62,186 nucleotides of DNA from Rahnella rivi (lineage in GTDB: Bacteria > Pseudomonadota > Gammaproteobacteria > Enterobacterales > Enterobacteriaceae): assembly GCF_019049655.1 (NCBI RefSeq), contig NZ_JAFMOX010000042.1, positions 1 through 62,186 of the forward strand, in the 5' to 3' direction. Made by a program: the position numbers and the translations under genes. How positions within the stretch are numbered: position 1 is the stretch's first letter; every line of letters starts with the position of its first letter. This document shows, in pieces, positions 1-8,107 of this stretch. The notes under the pieces are model-generated. The model did no database searches and was not told the origin of the DNA. It was given only the letters and a program-made list of their open reading frames with translations.

Positions 1-190
1 GGCGGCATATCGCCGCCGCCCCCCAAGACCCCCCGGGCTCTTTTACTGCGCGCTATCGCAGGAACGACGGACATGTTCCGCAGCTATCGTGAGTGGCGCA
101 AATCCAGGTGCTTCGCACTGCCTTCACTCGGTCTTCGAGCCATAGGTCTCGAAGCCGCTCCGTTCAGCTGGATTTTGAGCACGCCAGTTA
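1..190 (+). repeat. Dispersed intergenic repeat, copy 1 (5' end cut by window)
   Basis: This is non-coding DNA. It opens with the end of a GC-rich hairpin (GGCGG...CCGCC), followed by a core beginning CGGGCTCTTTTACTGCGCGC at about 38. It ends in TTTTGAGCACGCC near 172-184. The same core and the same kind of end (TTTTGAGCGCGGCC) recur at 374-510, 54943-55145 and 55230-55450. This copy is the most diverged of the four: after the core it has its own short hairpins (for example GGAAC...GTTCC near 60-80). I do not recognise a named repeat family. Confidence 0.7.
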
Positions 191-193
191 ACT

Positions 194-373
194 TTTTGAA
201 AAGATGGGAATCATTCTGCTTTTGAATTTAAGATCGTGCGGGCGATTCAGAAATCTCGCTGAGTGAGAGGTTGCTGACCAGAGTTTTGAAAAGATGGGAA
301 TCATTCTGCTTTTGAATTTAAGATCGTGCGGGCGATTCAGAAATCTTGCTGAGTGAGAGGTTGCAGACCAGAG
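194..373. repeat. Tandem duplication, two 90-bp units
   Basis: Positions 194-283 and 284-373 are two head-to-tail copies of one 90-bp unit starting TTTTGAAAAGATGGGAATC. I see only two differences between them (CTCGCT/CTTGCT and TTGCTGACC/TTGCAGACC). The near identity indicates a recent duplication. The unit lies in the gap between the two facing repeat copies and carries no convincing ORF. Confidence 0.9.
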
Positions 374-510
374 TCTGCAATCCCGAAACGAAGGTACCGC
401 GCAGCGGCAAGATTTCCAGCCTTACGCCGTGGTAACTGAAACATAGCCAGCAAGCGGTAGCGCGCAGTAAAAGAGCCGGAGATTCTTAAGAGGCGCGGCG
501 ATAGGCGCCT
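374..510 (-). repeat. Dispersed intergenic repeat, copy 2 (core, inverted)
   Basis: Read on the minus strand this has the same order as copies 3 and 4: a GC-rich hairpin (TTAAGAGGCGCC...GGCGCGCCTCTTAAG type, about 483-513), then CCGGCTCTTTTACTGCGCGC, CCGCTTGCTGGCTATGTTTC and GCCGCTGCGCGGT. It faces copy 1, so the left block is an inverted pair like the right block. A small hairpin TTGCAGAC/GTCTGCAA lies at its inner end (about 361-380). Confidence 0.75.
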
Positions 511-621
511 CTTAAGGCCCGTGTGGGTGGCAACCCACGGTTTTGACCTTAAGGCCCGTGTGGGTGGCAACCCACGACTTTGACCTTAAGGCCAGTTTGG
601 GCGGCCAACCCAAAATCAAAG
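511..621 (-). repeat. Three tandem 37-bp hairpin units
   Basis: Units start at 511, 548 and 585. Each carries the stem-loop GTGGGTTGCCACCCAC (read on the minus strand). Units 1 and 2 are almost identical. Unit 3 is degenerate and runs up to the stop codon of the flavin monooxygenase at 616. The same unit occurs in opposite orientation at 54748-54942. It is not a CRISPR array: the units abut with no spacers and are themselves palindromic. Confidence 0.85.
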
Positions 622-1818
622 CTTCGGGATTTCCCGATAAAACCCCACGCCAATCAGGCGCCCAAACAAGAACGGGATAAATTTGCGCCCGCGCAGCCAC
701 GCCTCCATCCGGGAGGGAGGTTTGGTGCGTTTTTTTTGCCCCGCACGGCTGATCATAATTTGTAGCGACTGCGTCGCCCATGTCGGAAACGCGCGGCGGC
801 GCTGGATGCGCTTTAAATGCCTGAGCGTCAGGCGTCCGGCTTTCAAAGGTTCAGTGATGATATTTGCGGTCGCCACCGCATCCTGAATCGCCAGATTCAC
901 GCCGACGCCGCCGATAGGCGACATGGCATGAGCCGCATCGCCGATGCACAGCAGCCCCGGTTTCGCCCACGCCTTGAGACGGTCAATGCGGATCACCAGC
1001 AGACGCACGTCGTCCCAGCTGAGAATATCCTCGGCCAGGCGTGCGCGTTCGAACGGCGATACCGCGGCCAGCAGATCGAGGAACGGCGGGATCCCTTGCG
1101 CTTTGAGCGCGTCGAGGCTGTCTTTCGGGATGGAATAGCCACACTGCCAGTAATCACCCCGGTCGATCATGATGAAGTTTTTCTTCGGACCGCGGTGGCC
1201 CATTGACCACTGCGGATCGTCCGGGCGCTTGTTGATTTTAAGCCACAGCACGTCGCGCGGCGCGCCAAAACGGCGAATTTCCATACCGGCCTTTTCACGC
1301 ACAATTGAATTGCGCCCGTCGCAGCCCACCACCAGATCGGCGTTGAAGGTCTGTGTTTCGCCCGCCACGTTGGCAATCACGCCCGTTACCTGGCCATTCT
1401 CTTCCTGCAACGACAACACCTGTGCATGATGAATCAACCGGAAATTCGGCAGCAGGGCGGCTTTACCGGCGATGAAATTAAGGAAATCCCACTGCGGCAT
1501 AAACGCGATGAATTTGCATTGTGTCGGCAGATGGCTGAAATCCGCCAGCGTGGTTTCCTTGCCGTCGATCTCGCCGTAAAGTTTTTCTGCCCGCTGATGC
1601 GGAAGTTTCAGAAACTCGTCGAGAAAGCCGAGCTGCCAGATAATGTCGAGGGTGGAAGGATGGATGGTGTCGCCGCGAAAATCGCGAAGAAAATCACGGT
1701 GTTTTTCCAGCACCGTCACATCGATGCCCTTGCGCGCCAGCAAATACCCCAGCATTAAGCCCGCGGGGCCGCCGCCGACAATGCAACATGTGGCGGCGGA
1801 ATCCGTGTTCGGTGTCAT
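616..1818 (-). CDS. FAD-dependent aromatic-type monooxygenase (UbiH/PobA-like)
   Basis: This is a 400-residue flavoprotein monooxygenase. The N-terminal FAD fold has the GxGxxG motif (IVGGGPAGLMLGYLL, about residues 13-27). A mid-protein DG motif (VVGCDGRNSIVREKAG) and a C-terminal GD motif (LCIGDAAHAMSPIGGVG) follow, which together define the group A hydroxylases acting on phenolic or quinone substrates with NAD(P)H. The substrate cannot be read from the sequence. The gene stands alone between the repeat block and ynfM. A near-perfect Fur box lies 30 bp upstream of the start, so iron control is likely. An alternative is a siderophore- or pigment-related hydroxylase. The stop codon lies within the last degenerate 37-bp repeat unit. 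Confidence 0.85.
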   Translation of the reverse strand: MTPNTDSAATCCIVGGGPAGLMLGYLLARKGIDVTVLEKHRDFLRDFRGDTIHPSTLDIIWQLGFLDEFLKLPHQRAEKLYGEIDGKETTLADFSHLPTQCKFIAFMPQWDFLNFIAGKAALLPNFRLIHHAQVLSLQEENGQVTGVIANVAGETQTFNADLVVGCDGRNSIVREKAGMEIRRFGAPRDVLWLKINKRPDDPQWSMGHRGPKKNFIMIDRGDYWQCGYSIPKDSLDALKAQGIPPFLDLLAAVSPFERARLAEDILSWDDVRLLVIRIDRLKAWAKPGLLCIGDAAHAMSPIGGVGVNLAIQDAVATANIITEPLKAGRLTLRHLKRIQRRRAFPTWATQSLQIMISRAGQKKRTKPPSRMEAWLRGRKFIPFLFGRLIGVGFYREIPKL

Positions 1819-1846
1819 ACAAACCTGCCTGGCAAAGTGAATTTAC

Positions 1847-1863
1847 ATGATAACAATTATCAT
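1847..1863. promoter_or_regulatory. Fur box upstream of the FAD monooxygenase
   Basis: ATGATAACAATTATCAT is an inverted repeat with 7-base arms and a 3-base centre. Against the 7-1-7 Fur consensus TGATAATnATTATCA only one position differs (C for T). It lies 29 bp before the monooxygenase start and just past the ynfM stop, so the monooxygenase is the likely target. Confidence 0.75.
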
Positions 1864-1878
1864 TTGCGCAAGTGCGCG

Positions 1879-3162
1879 TCAATTCTCAGATAACCGCATC
1901 AGTTTCACCCCAACTCCCAGGCCGGCTATCAGCATCAAACTGATGAACCCGGTGATCCCGTACCAGCCGTAGGCGTGCCAGAAGAATCCCCCAAGCGTAC
2001 CGGCGACGCTTGACCCGGCGTAATAGCAGAACAGGTACAGTGAGGAAGCCTGGCCTTTGGCACGGCGCGCACGGCGTCCGATCCAGCCGCTGGCGACCGA
2101 GTGGGCGGCGAAGAACCCGCCGGTGACCAGGATCATGCCGATGAAAATCAGCCAGACCGGTGAAAACGCGGTGATCACAATGCCCAGCAGCATGATGCCG
2201 GTGGCACCGATAAGCACCGGCCCACGGCCATAAACACCGGTCAGCACGCCCGCTTTGGGAGAGCTGTAGGTGCCCATCAGGTACACCACCGATAAAATCC
2301 CGACAATGGCCTGACTCATGTTGTAAGGCGTGCCGAGCAGGCGATAACCGATATAGTTAAACATGGTCACGAAGCTGCCCATCAGCAGAAAACCTTCGAT
2401 AAACAGCAACGGCAAACCGCTGTCGCGCCAGTGCAATTTAAAGTTGATCAGCAGCTTGCGCGGTTTCAGCGAACTGGCTCGAAAGTGCTTAGACGGCGGG
2501 AGAATTCGCCAGAACATGATTGCCGCCGCCAGCGCGAAGACACCGACCACCGCAATGGCGATGCGCCAGGAGAAGAAATCCGTCAGTACGCCGCTGACCA
2601 GACGCCCGCTCATGCCGCCAATGGAGTTCCCGCTGATGTATAACCCCATCGAGAACGCCACCACGCTCGGGTGAATTTCCTCGCTCAGATAGGTCATCGC
2701 CACCGCAGCCACGCCGCTGAGTGACAGGCCAATCAGGGCGCGCATCATCAGAATGCCGTCCCAGCTTTGCATCACCGAACAGACCAGCGTGCAGCCTGCC
2801 GCGAGCAGCAGCGCCACCACCATCACTGATTTCCGTCCGACGGCGTCAGAAACCGGCCCGGTGAACAGCAGGCCGATGGCCATCAGACCGGTAGACAACG
2901 ACAGCGACAGGCTGCTGGTGGCCGGCGACACGCCGAAATCATGGGACAGCACCGGCAATATGGGCTGAACGCAGTAGAGCAGCGCAAAGGTCGCCAGACC
3001 CGCAGAAAACAGGGCGAGGGTGACGCGGATGAATTGCGGTGTACCACGTTTAATGAAAGGTGTTTTAAGGCCGGAGCGGACGACGGGCATGTCCGGATTG
3101 AGTTCGTCGTCATTCACTGAGTCGCGGGAAGGTGCAGCGGCATTCCGCCGGGTGGTTTTCAC
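1879..3162 (-). CDS. ynfM: MFS transporter YnfM
   Basis: This 427-residue major facilitator superfamily protein closely matches my recollection of E. coli YnfM, for example in the blocks FIKRGTPQFIRVTLALFSAG and SLSLSGVAAVAMTYLSEEIH-like stretches. Twelve hydrophobic segments are expected from residue about 45 onward. Substrates of the E. coli protein are poorly defined, and it is grouped with drug or sugar efflux carriers. The start is GTG at 3162, with AAGGA about 6 bases upstream. It is transcribed away from ynfL, the usual arrangement in which a LysR regulator controls its divergent neighbour. Confidence 0.9.
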   Translation of the reverse strand: MKTTRRNAAAPSRDSVNDDELNPDMPVVRSGLKTPFIKRGTPQFIRVTLALFSAGLATFALLYCVQPILPVLSHDFGVSPATSSLSLSLSTGLMAIGLLFTGPVSDAVGRKSVMVVALLLAAGCTLVCSVMQSWDGILMMRALIGLSLSGVAAVAMTYLSEEIHPSVVAFSMGLYISGNSIGGMSGRLVSGVLTDFFSWRIAIAVVGVFALAAAIMFWRILPPSKHFRASSLKPRKLLINFKLHWRDSGLPLLFIEGFLLMGSFVTMFNYIGYRLLGTPYNMSQAIVGILSVVYLMGTYSSPKAGVLTGVYGRGPVLIGATGIMLLGIVITAFSPVWLIFIGMILVTGGFFAAHSVASGWIGRRARRAKGQASSLYLFCYYAGSSVAGTLGGFFWHAYGWYGITGFISLMLIAGLGVGVKLMRLSEN

Positions 3163-3300
3163 TGAGAGTCCTTAACCAGGGTGATGATAAAAACTATTTG
3201 AAAATGTATGAAAATTTTAACAGTCGGCTTTATATTGTCTAATATATTAATTTCGCTGAAACGATATGTTTAAAATATCAATCGGAGTCAGACCCGCGCC

Positions 3301-4206
3301 ATGAGCCACATTGAACTGCGCCACCTGCGTTACTTTATTGCCGTCGCTGATGAGTTGCATTTCGGCCGCGCGGCGGAGCGTTTACACATTTCGCAGCCGC
3401 CGCTGAGCCAGCAAATTCAGGCACTGGAGGCCCATGTGGGCGCAGCGCTGTTTTATCGCAGCAACCGCACGGTGCGGCTGACACAGGCGGGTGCCGCATT
3501 CCTGCCGGAAGCGCGGCAGATTTTACAGCGTGTGGAAGAAGCCTCGGAACAGGCGGCGCGTATTCATCGCGGCGAGGCGGGCAATCTGACCCTCGGGCTG
3601 ACCTCATCAGCGCCTTTTCTCCAGCGTGTTTCCCGTACCTTGCACCGTTTTCGCCTGACTTATCCCGCGGTGAATATCCGCATTGAGCAGCTCAACAGCA
3701 AACAGCAGATCGAACCGCTTCTGGAAGGAAAACTCGATCTGGGGATCATGCGCAACGGCGAATTGCCGCCGCAGCTGGCGCATCAGCAGGTGTGGTCGGA
3801 GCCGCTGATTGCCGTGGTGCACAAAGACCATCCGCTCAACGATCTTCCCGCAGGCGAACTGACGTTTCAGCATCTTGCCGATCAGCCCTTCGTGTTTTTC
3901 TCTAAAGACGTGGGGACGTCACTGTATGACGACATTCTGGTGCAGCTGAAAACGCAGGGGATCACGCCTTATATCACGCAGGAAGTCGGCGAACCGCTGA
4001 CCATTATCGGGCTGGTGGCGGCGGGGCTGGGCGTCTCAATTTTACCGGCCTCCTACCTGCGTATTCAGGTCGAGGGCGTGCGCTATTTACGCTTTGGAAA
4101 AATGGAAGGCACCACGCAACTCTGGCTGGTGAATCACGCCGAACGGCCCATGACGGCGTCGGCGACGGCGTTTATGGCAATGATGATGGCCGAGGACGGG
4201 CTCTGA
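3301..4206 (+). CDS. ynfL: LysR-family regulator YnfL
   Basis: This 301-residue LysR-type regulator starts with a winged helix-turn-helix (ELRHLRYFIAVADELHFGRA, then ISQPPLSQQIQALE), followed by a two-lobed effector domain of normal length. It corresponds to E. coli YnfL and faces ynfM across a 138-bp AT-rich intergenic region, so it probably controls ynfM and itself. The effector is unknown. It precedes mlc on the same strand, but a separate promoter region lies between them. Confidence 0.88.
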   Translation: MSHIELRHLRYFIAVADELHFGRAAERLHISQPPLSQQIQALEAHVGAALFYRSNRTVRLTQAGAAFLPEARQILQRVEEASEQAARIHRGEAGNLTLGLTSSAPFLQRVSRTLHRFRLTYPAVNIRIEQLNSKQQIEPLLEGKLDLGIMRNGELPPQLAHQQVWSEPLIAVVHKDHPLNDLPAGELTFQHLADQPFVFFSKDVGTSLYDDILVQLKTQGITPYITQEVGEPLTIIGLVAAGLGVSILPASYLRIQVEGVRYLRFGKMEGTTQLWLVNHAERPMTASATAFMAMMMAEDGL

Positions 4207-4262
4207 CCTATGACAAAATCTGCTGTATTTCCAGTCAATTCCGAACGTGTTTTCACGCAATA

Positions 4263-4278
4263 TGTGCACCGAATCACA
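4263..4278. promoter_or_regulatory. CRP site in the mlc promoter region
   Basis: TGTGCACCGAATCACA matches the CRP consensus TGTGA-N6-TCACA except for one base. A possible -35 hexamer TTGACG lies at 4294-4299 with a weak -10 near 4317-4323. That would place the CRP site near -60, as in CRP-activated promoters. In E. coli mlc is known to be under CRP and Mlc control. Confidence 0.55.
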
Positions 4279-4334
4279 TAACGAATCAAATAGTTGACGA
4301 CATATAGCAAAAACCCCACCATAGCCTCTAATCT

Positions 4335-4356
4335 TTATTTTGAAGCGCGAAAATAA
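4335..4356. promoter_or_regulatory. Mlc/NagC-type operator in the mlc leader
   Basis: TTATTTT-N8-AAAATAA is a perfect inverted repeat with the spacing and arm sequence of Mlc/NagC operators. It ends 14 bp before the mlc start codon, next to the ribosome binding site, which fits autorepression of mlc. Confidence 0.75.
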
Positions 4357-4370
4357 CAGGAGTTCCTTGA

Positions 4371-5594
4371 GTGATCCCCGATGGGCAGCCCGGCCATATT
4401 GATCAAATCAAACAAACCAACGTCGGTGCTGTGTATCGCCTGATCGATCAGTTTGGTCCTATTTCGCGCATTGAGCTTTCCAAAAAAGCCCAGCTGGCTC
4501 CCGCCAGTATTACCAAAATTGTCCGTGAACTGATTCAGGCGCATCTGGTGCTGGAAACGGAATTTCAGGATCCCGGCAGCCGCGGGCGTCCCGCCATCGG
4601 TTTAGCCCTGGATACTCAGGCCTGGCATTATCTTTCCGCTCGCATCAGTCTGGGGTCGATCACCCTGGGGCTGCGTGATCTGAGCAGTAAACTGGTGGTG
4701 GAAGAGGTGCTGCCGCTGCCCGAGCAGGCCCCGCAGCCGCTGATGCAGCGCATCATCGCCGAAATCGACCAGTTCTTCATCCGTCACCAGCGCAAACTCG
4801 AACGCCTTACCGCTATCGCCATCACCTTACCGGGCATGATTGATGCGCGGCGCGGCATTGTTCACCGTATGCCGTTTTACCATGACGTGTTCGATATGCC
4901 GCTGGGCGATACGCTCAGCACACACACCGGTTTGCCGGTTTTCGTACAACATGACATCAGCGCCTGGACGCTGGCGGAAGCGTTATACGGCGCATCGCGC
5001 GGGTGCAAAAACGTGGTGCAGATTGTTATCGATCACAACGTCGGCGCGGGGGTGATCACCAGCGGGCGCGTGCTGCATGCGGGCAGCAGCAGCGTGGTGG
5101 AAATCGGTCACACGCAGGTCGATCCTTACGGTAAACGTTGTTACTGCGGCAATCACGGGTGTCTGGAAACCGTGGCCAGCACCGACAGCATTCTCGAACT
5201 GGTGCGCCAGCGTCTGACGGCATCCGCACCCGCCAGCCTGCTGCACGGCGTGTCGCTGACCATTGAAGCCGTCTGCGACGCCGCCAACCGGGGCGATCAG
5301 CTGGCGCGCGATGTCATTATCGGCGTCGGCCAGAGCGTAGGCCGGATGCTGGCGATCATGGTCAATCTGTTCAATCCGGAAAAAGTGCTCATCGGCTCAC
5401 CGCTTAATTTATCTCAGGATATTCTGCATCCGGCGATAATGTCCTGTATTCAGCAGCAATCACTTCCTGCATATAGCGAAAATATCAAACTTGAATCCAC
5501 GCAATTTTATAATCAGGGAACAATGCCTGGCGCGGCATTAGTTAAAGACGCGCTCTACAGCGGATCATTACTGATTAAGCTTCTGCAAGGCTGA
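4371..5594 (+). CDS. mlc: Glucose-responsive repressor Mlc (ROK family)
   Basis: Mlc (DgsA) represses ptsG, manXYZ, malT and ptsHI, and is sequestered by unphosphorylated PtsG during glucose uptake. The 407-residue protein has the N-terminal helix-turn-helix (HIDQIKQTNVGAVYRLIDQ, then APASITKIVREL). The ROK domain carries the zinc motif region GHTQVDPYGKRCYCGNHGC, with His and three Cys. The tail YSGSLLIKLLQG matches that of E. coli Mlc. The start is GTG at 4371, with AGGAG about 10 bases upstream. The order mlc-ynfK is conserved from E. coli. An Mlc-type operator and a CRP site precede it. Confidence 0.95.
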   Translation: MIPDGQPGHIDQIKQTNVGAVYRLIDQFGPISRIELSKKAQLAPASITKIVRELIQAHLVLETEFQDPGSRGRPAIGLALDTQAWHYLSARISLGSITLGLRDLSSKLVVEEVLPLPEQAPQPLMQRIIAEIDQFFIRHQRKLERLTAIAITLPGMIDARRGIVHRMPFYHDVFDMPLGDTLSTHTGLPVFVQHDISAWTLAEALYGASRGCKNVVQIVIDHNVGAGVITSGRVLHAGSSSVVEIGHTQVDPYGKRCYCGNHGCLETVASTDSILELVRQRLTASAPASLLHGVSLTIEAVCDAANRGDQLARDVIIGVGQSVGRMLAIMVNLFNPEKVLIGSPLNLSQDILHPAIMSCIQQQSLPAYSENIKLESTQFYNQGTMPGAALVKDALYSGSLLIKLLQG

Positions 5595-5616
5595 GTTTTT
5601 TTTATAACGTTACTGT

Positions 5617-5635
5617 CTGATTTAAAATAAATCAG
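5617..5635. other. AT-rich palindrome between mlc and ynfK
   Basis: CTGATTTA-AAA-TAAATCAG is a perfect 8-base inverted repeat with a 3-base centre, about 20 bp after the mlc stop. It could be a weak terminator stem or an operator for ynfK. Nothing in the sequence decides between these. Confidence 0.4.
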
Positions 5636-5792
5636 AATAAGCTTTCGTTCGCTGGTCAACAAAACATTGCGCTAACGCAAACCGCTCGCATCTCGCATCG
5701 CCTAGACTTTCCGTCGTTACTTTGTCTCTGGCGGTGTTTTTTACCGGAGATTATCTTTCAATAAGACGGAGAGATCCCGGAGCCTGAATTCC

Positions 5793-6479
5793 ATGTTAAC
5801 GCACTTTTTCGTCACGGGTACGGATGCCCGTGTAGGTAAAACCATTGTCACACGTGCCTTGCTTCAGGCCTTAGCCGCGCAGGATCGCTGCGTTCTGGGC
5901 TATAAACCTATTGCAACAGGCAGCCAGGAGTTGGCCGACGGGGTTCGAAATAAAGATGCGGTAACTCTCCAGCAGTCATCTTCTATTGCTTATCCTTTCA
6001 AAAAAATAACGCCTCTGGCATTAACTGATGAAGATATTTATGCCAGTGAAATACCTGAGAATGTGTTTGAAATAATGACCAGCGGCCTCAATTTTATGCG
6101 GGAAGAGGCTGATTCGGTGATTGTTGAAGGATGTGATGGCTGGAGAACGTTGATTACTCCGCATCTTTTATATTCCGACTGGGTGCGCCAGCAAAATATG
6201 CCGGTGGTGTTAGTGGTCGGTATTCAGGAAGGCTGTGTCAGCCACGCGCTATTAACCGCGCAGGCTATTATTGCCGACGGTTTACCCTTGTTAGGGTGGG
6301 TGGCGAATCGAATTAACCCATGCCTTGCACATTATCAGCAGACTATCGATGCGCTGACCGCCAATATTTCAGCACCGCTGCTGGGTGAAATTCCCTATTT
6401 ACCCCGCGCAGAAAGCCGCGATATGGCGAAGTTTATCGACCTCTCAAGCTTTGATCTGAAAACCCTGACCCGCGCCTGA
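5793..6479 (+). CDS. ynfK: Dethiobiotin synthetase paralogue YnfK (BioD2)
   Basis: This 228-residue ATPase of the dethiobiotin synthetase family converts 7,8-diaminopelargonate, CO2 and ATP to dethiobiotin. The P-loop variant GTDARVGKT sits at residues about 9-17, followed by YKPIATGSQ and VIVEGCDGW at the positions of the family's substrate and magnesium loops. In BioD that last loop reads VEGAGG, and here the Ala-Gly is replaced by Cys-Asp, as I recall for YnfK-type paralogues. Activity may therefore differ from the bio-operon enzyme. It lies next to mlc as in E. coli and ends 30 bp before a strong terminator. Confidence 0.85.
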   Translation: MLTHFFVTGTDARVGKTIVTRALLQALAAQDRCVLGYKPIATGSQELADGVRNKDAVTLQQSSSIAYPFKKITPLALTDEDIYASEIPENVFEIMTSGLNFMREEADSVIVEGCDGWRTLITPHLLYSDWVRQQNMPVVLVVGIQEGCVSHALLTAQAIIADGLPLLGWVANRINPCLAHYQQTIDALTANISAPLLGEIPYLPRAESRDMAKFIDLSSFDLKTLTRA

Positions 6480-6509
6480 CGTCAGCGTTGTAAAATCTGC
6501 TCATCAATT

Positions 6510-6546
6510 AAACGGCTCCGTCTCTCTGACCCGGAGCCGTTTTTTT
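6510..6546 (+). terminator. Rho-independent terminator after ynfK
   Basis: The stem AAACGGCTCCG / CGGAGCCGTTT (6510-6520 and 6532-6542) has an 11-base loop and a run of T from 6540. It closes the ynfK transcript before the efflux gene. Confidence 0.9.
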
Positions 6547-6598
6547 GTCTATAATTCGGGATTAGCATTAACGCATCAATCTGAAGAAAAAAGAGAAC

Positions 6599-8107
6599 AT
6601 GGCCGTCACTCACACCTCAGAAACACAATCTGCGCACGATCCTGTCGTTAAAAATGCCCACCGACCGTTGATCCTCATCGCCTGTATGTTGTCGATGTTT
6701 ATGGCGGCGGTGGAAGTGACGATTGTCGCGACCGCGATGCCGACCATCATTGGCGATCTGGGCGGTTTCTCCCTGCTTGGCTGGGTGTTTGCCGTCTATC
6801 TGCTGACCCAGGCGATCACCGTGCCGGTGTACGGCAGGCTGGCCGATTTGTACGGCTGCCGGAAAATGTTTTTCATCGGCACCACGCTGTTTTTAATCGG
6901 CTCCGTTCTCTGTGGCTTCGCGCCATCCCTTGGCTGGATGATCGGTTTTCGAGCGTTGCAGGGGCTGGGCGCCGGGGCGATCACGCCGATTGCGACCACG
7001 CTTATCGCCAACGTCTATGGCCCGCAGGAAAGGGCGAAAGCGCAGGGGTATCTCTCCAGCGTGTGGGGTGTTTCGGCCATCGTCGGGCCGCTGATGGGCG
7101 CGTTTATTGTGTCGCATTTCCACTGGGCAGTGGTGTTTTGGGTCAACGTACCGATCGGTCTGGTGGCGATGGGGATTCTAATCAAATACCTGCCGCCGGA
7201 CGGTCAGCGTAAACAGCATCAGTTGGATCTGGCCGGTACCGGTTATCTGACCCTCTCAGTGGCGGCGTTGCTGCTGGCGCTGCTGCAGGCTGAAGTGCTG
7301 GGATACTGGGCGCTGGGGCTGATTGCGCTGGCCGTGTGCAGCGCGCTGTTGCTGATTCGTCAGGAGCGCAAAACGCCGGAGCCGCTGTTTCCGCTGGCGT
7401 TGTGGCAGAGCAAAGTGATCATCGCCGGTAACGTCGGCGGCCTGATTATCGGTGCGACCATGATGGGGATCAGCGCGTTTCTGCCGACTTACGTGCAGGG
7501 CGTGCTTGGCGGCACGCCGTTACAGGCGGGCACCACGCTGGCGCTGATGTCGATTGGCTGGCCGCTGGCGAGTATGTTAAGTAGCCGGCTGATGCAGACG
7601 ACGTCATACCGCGCCACGGCGGTCATCGGCGGGATTTTGCTGGTGGGCGGCAGTCTGGCGCTGTTGTTACTTTCACCGACGTCCGGCCTGTGGGTTGCGC
7701 GTCTGGCGGCGTTCTCCATCGGTGCGGGCATGGGATTGTGTAACACCACGTTTATCGTTTCGGTGCAAAACAGCGTCGGGCCAGAGATACGTGGAATTGC
7801 CACGGCATCCACATTGTTTACCCGCATGCTCGGGTCGGCCATCGGCACGGCGTTGCTGGGCGCGACGCTCAATCTTAATCTGCAATACCGTTTGCCTGAG
7901 GTGAGCGATCCGGTACAGCAACTGATGGAGAAAGCCACGCGTGTCGCGATGGAAGCCGGTCAGCTCAGTGCCATAACCGAAAGCGTTGCGGCCTCTTTGC
8001 ACTGGGTGTTTGTGGTCTCGGCGGTGATTTCGGTACTGGCGGTCGCCGCCGGTTTACTGATCCCTTCCGGCGACCGCCCGCACCCGCAACCTCAGCGGGA
8101 AAGTTAA
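6599..8107 (+). CDS. MFS multidrug efflux transporter, DHA2 (EmrB/QacA) family
   Basis: This is a 502-residue inner-membrane proton-drug antiporter with 14 predicted segments. It has motif A in loop 2-3 (GRLADLYGCRKMF), motif C-like glycines in segment 5 (GVSAIVGPLMGAFIV) and the family block WVNVPIGLVA. The start ATG at 6599 follows an AAGAGA ribosome site. The gene stands alone after a terminator. Its stop codon overlaps the stop of the convergent ABC permease (TTAA shared at 8104-8107). No MFP partner (EmrA) is adjacent. The drug specificity is unknown. Confidence 0.88.
   Translation: MAVTHTSETQSAHDPVVKNAHRPLILIACMLSMFMAAVEVTIVATAMPTIIGDLGGFSLLGWVFAVYLLTQAITVPVYGRLADLYGCRKMFFIGTTLFLIGSVLCGFAPSLGWMIGFRALQGLGAGAITPIATTLIANVYGPQERAKAQGYLSSVWGVSAIVGPLMGAFIVSHFHWAVVFWVNVPIGLVAMGILIKYLPPDGQRKQHQLDLAGTGYLTLSVAALLLALLQAEVLGYWALGLIALAVCSALLLIRQERKTPEPLFPLALWQSKVIIAGNVGGLIIGATMMGISAFLPTYVQGVLGGTPLQAGTTLALMSIGWPLASMLSSRLMQTTSYRATAVIGGILLVGGSLALLLLSPTSGLWVARLAAFSIGAGMGLCNTTFIVSVQNSVGPEIRGIATASTLFTRMLGSAIGTALLGATLNLNLQYRLPEVSDPVQQLMEKATRVAMEAGQLSAITESVAASLHWVFVVSAVISVLAVAAGLLIPSGDRPHPQPQRES

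Noticed and set aside
511..621. Tandem 37-bp repeats as a CRISPR array
   Set aside because: Units abut without spacers, are internally palindromic, and there are no cas genes.
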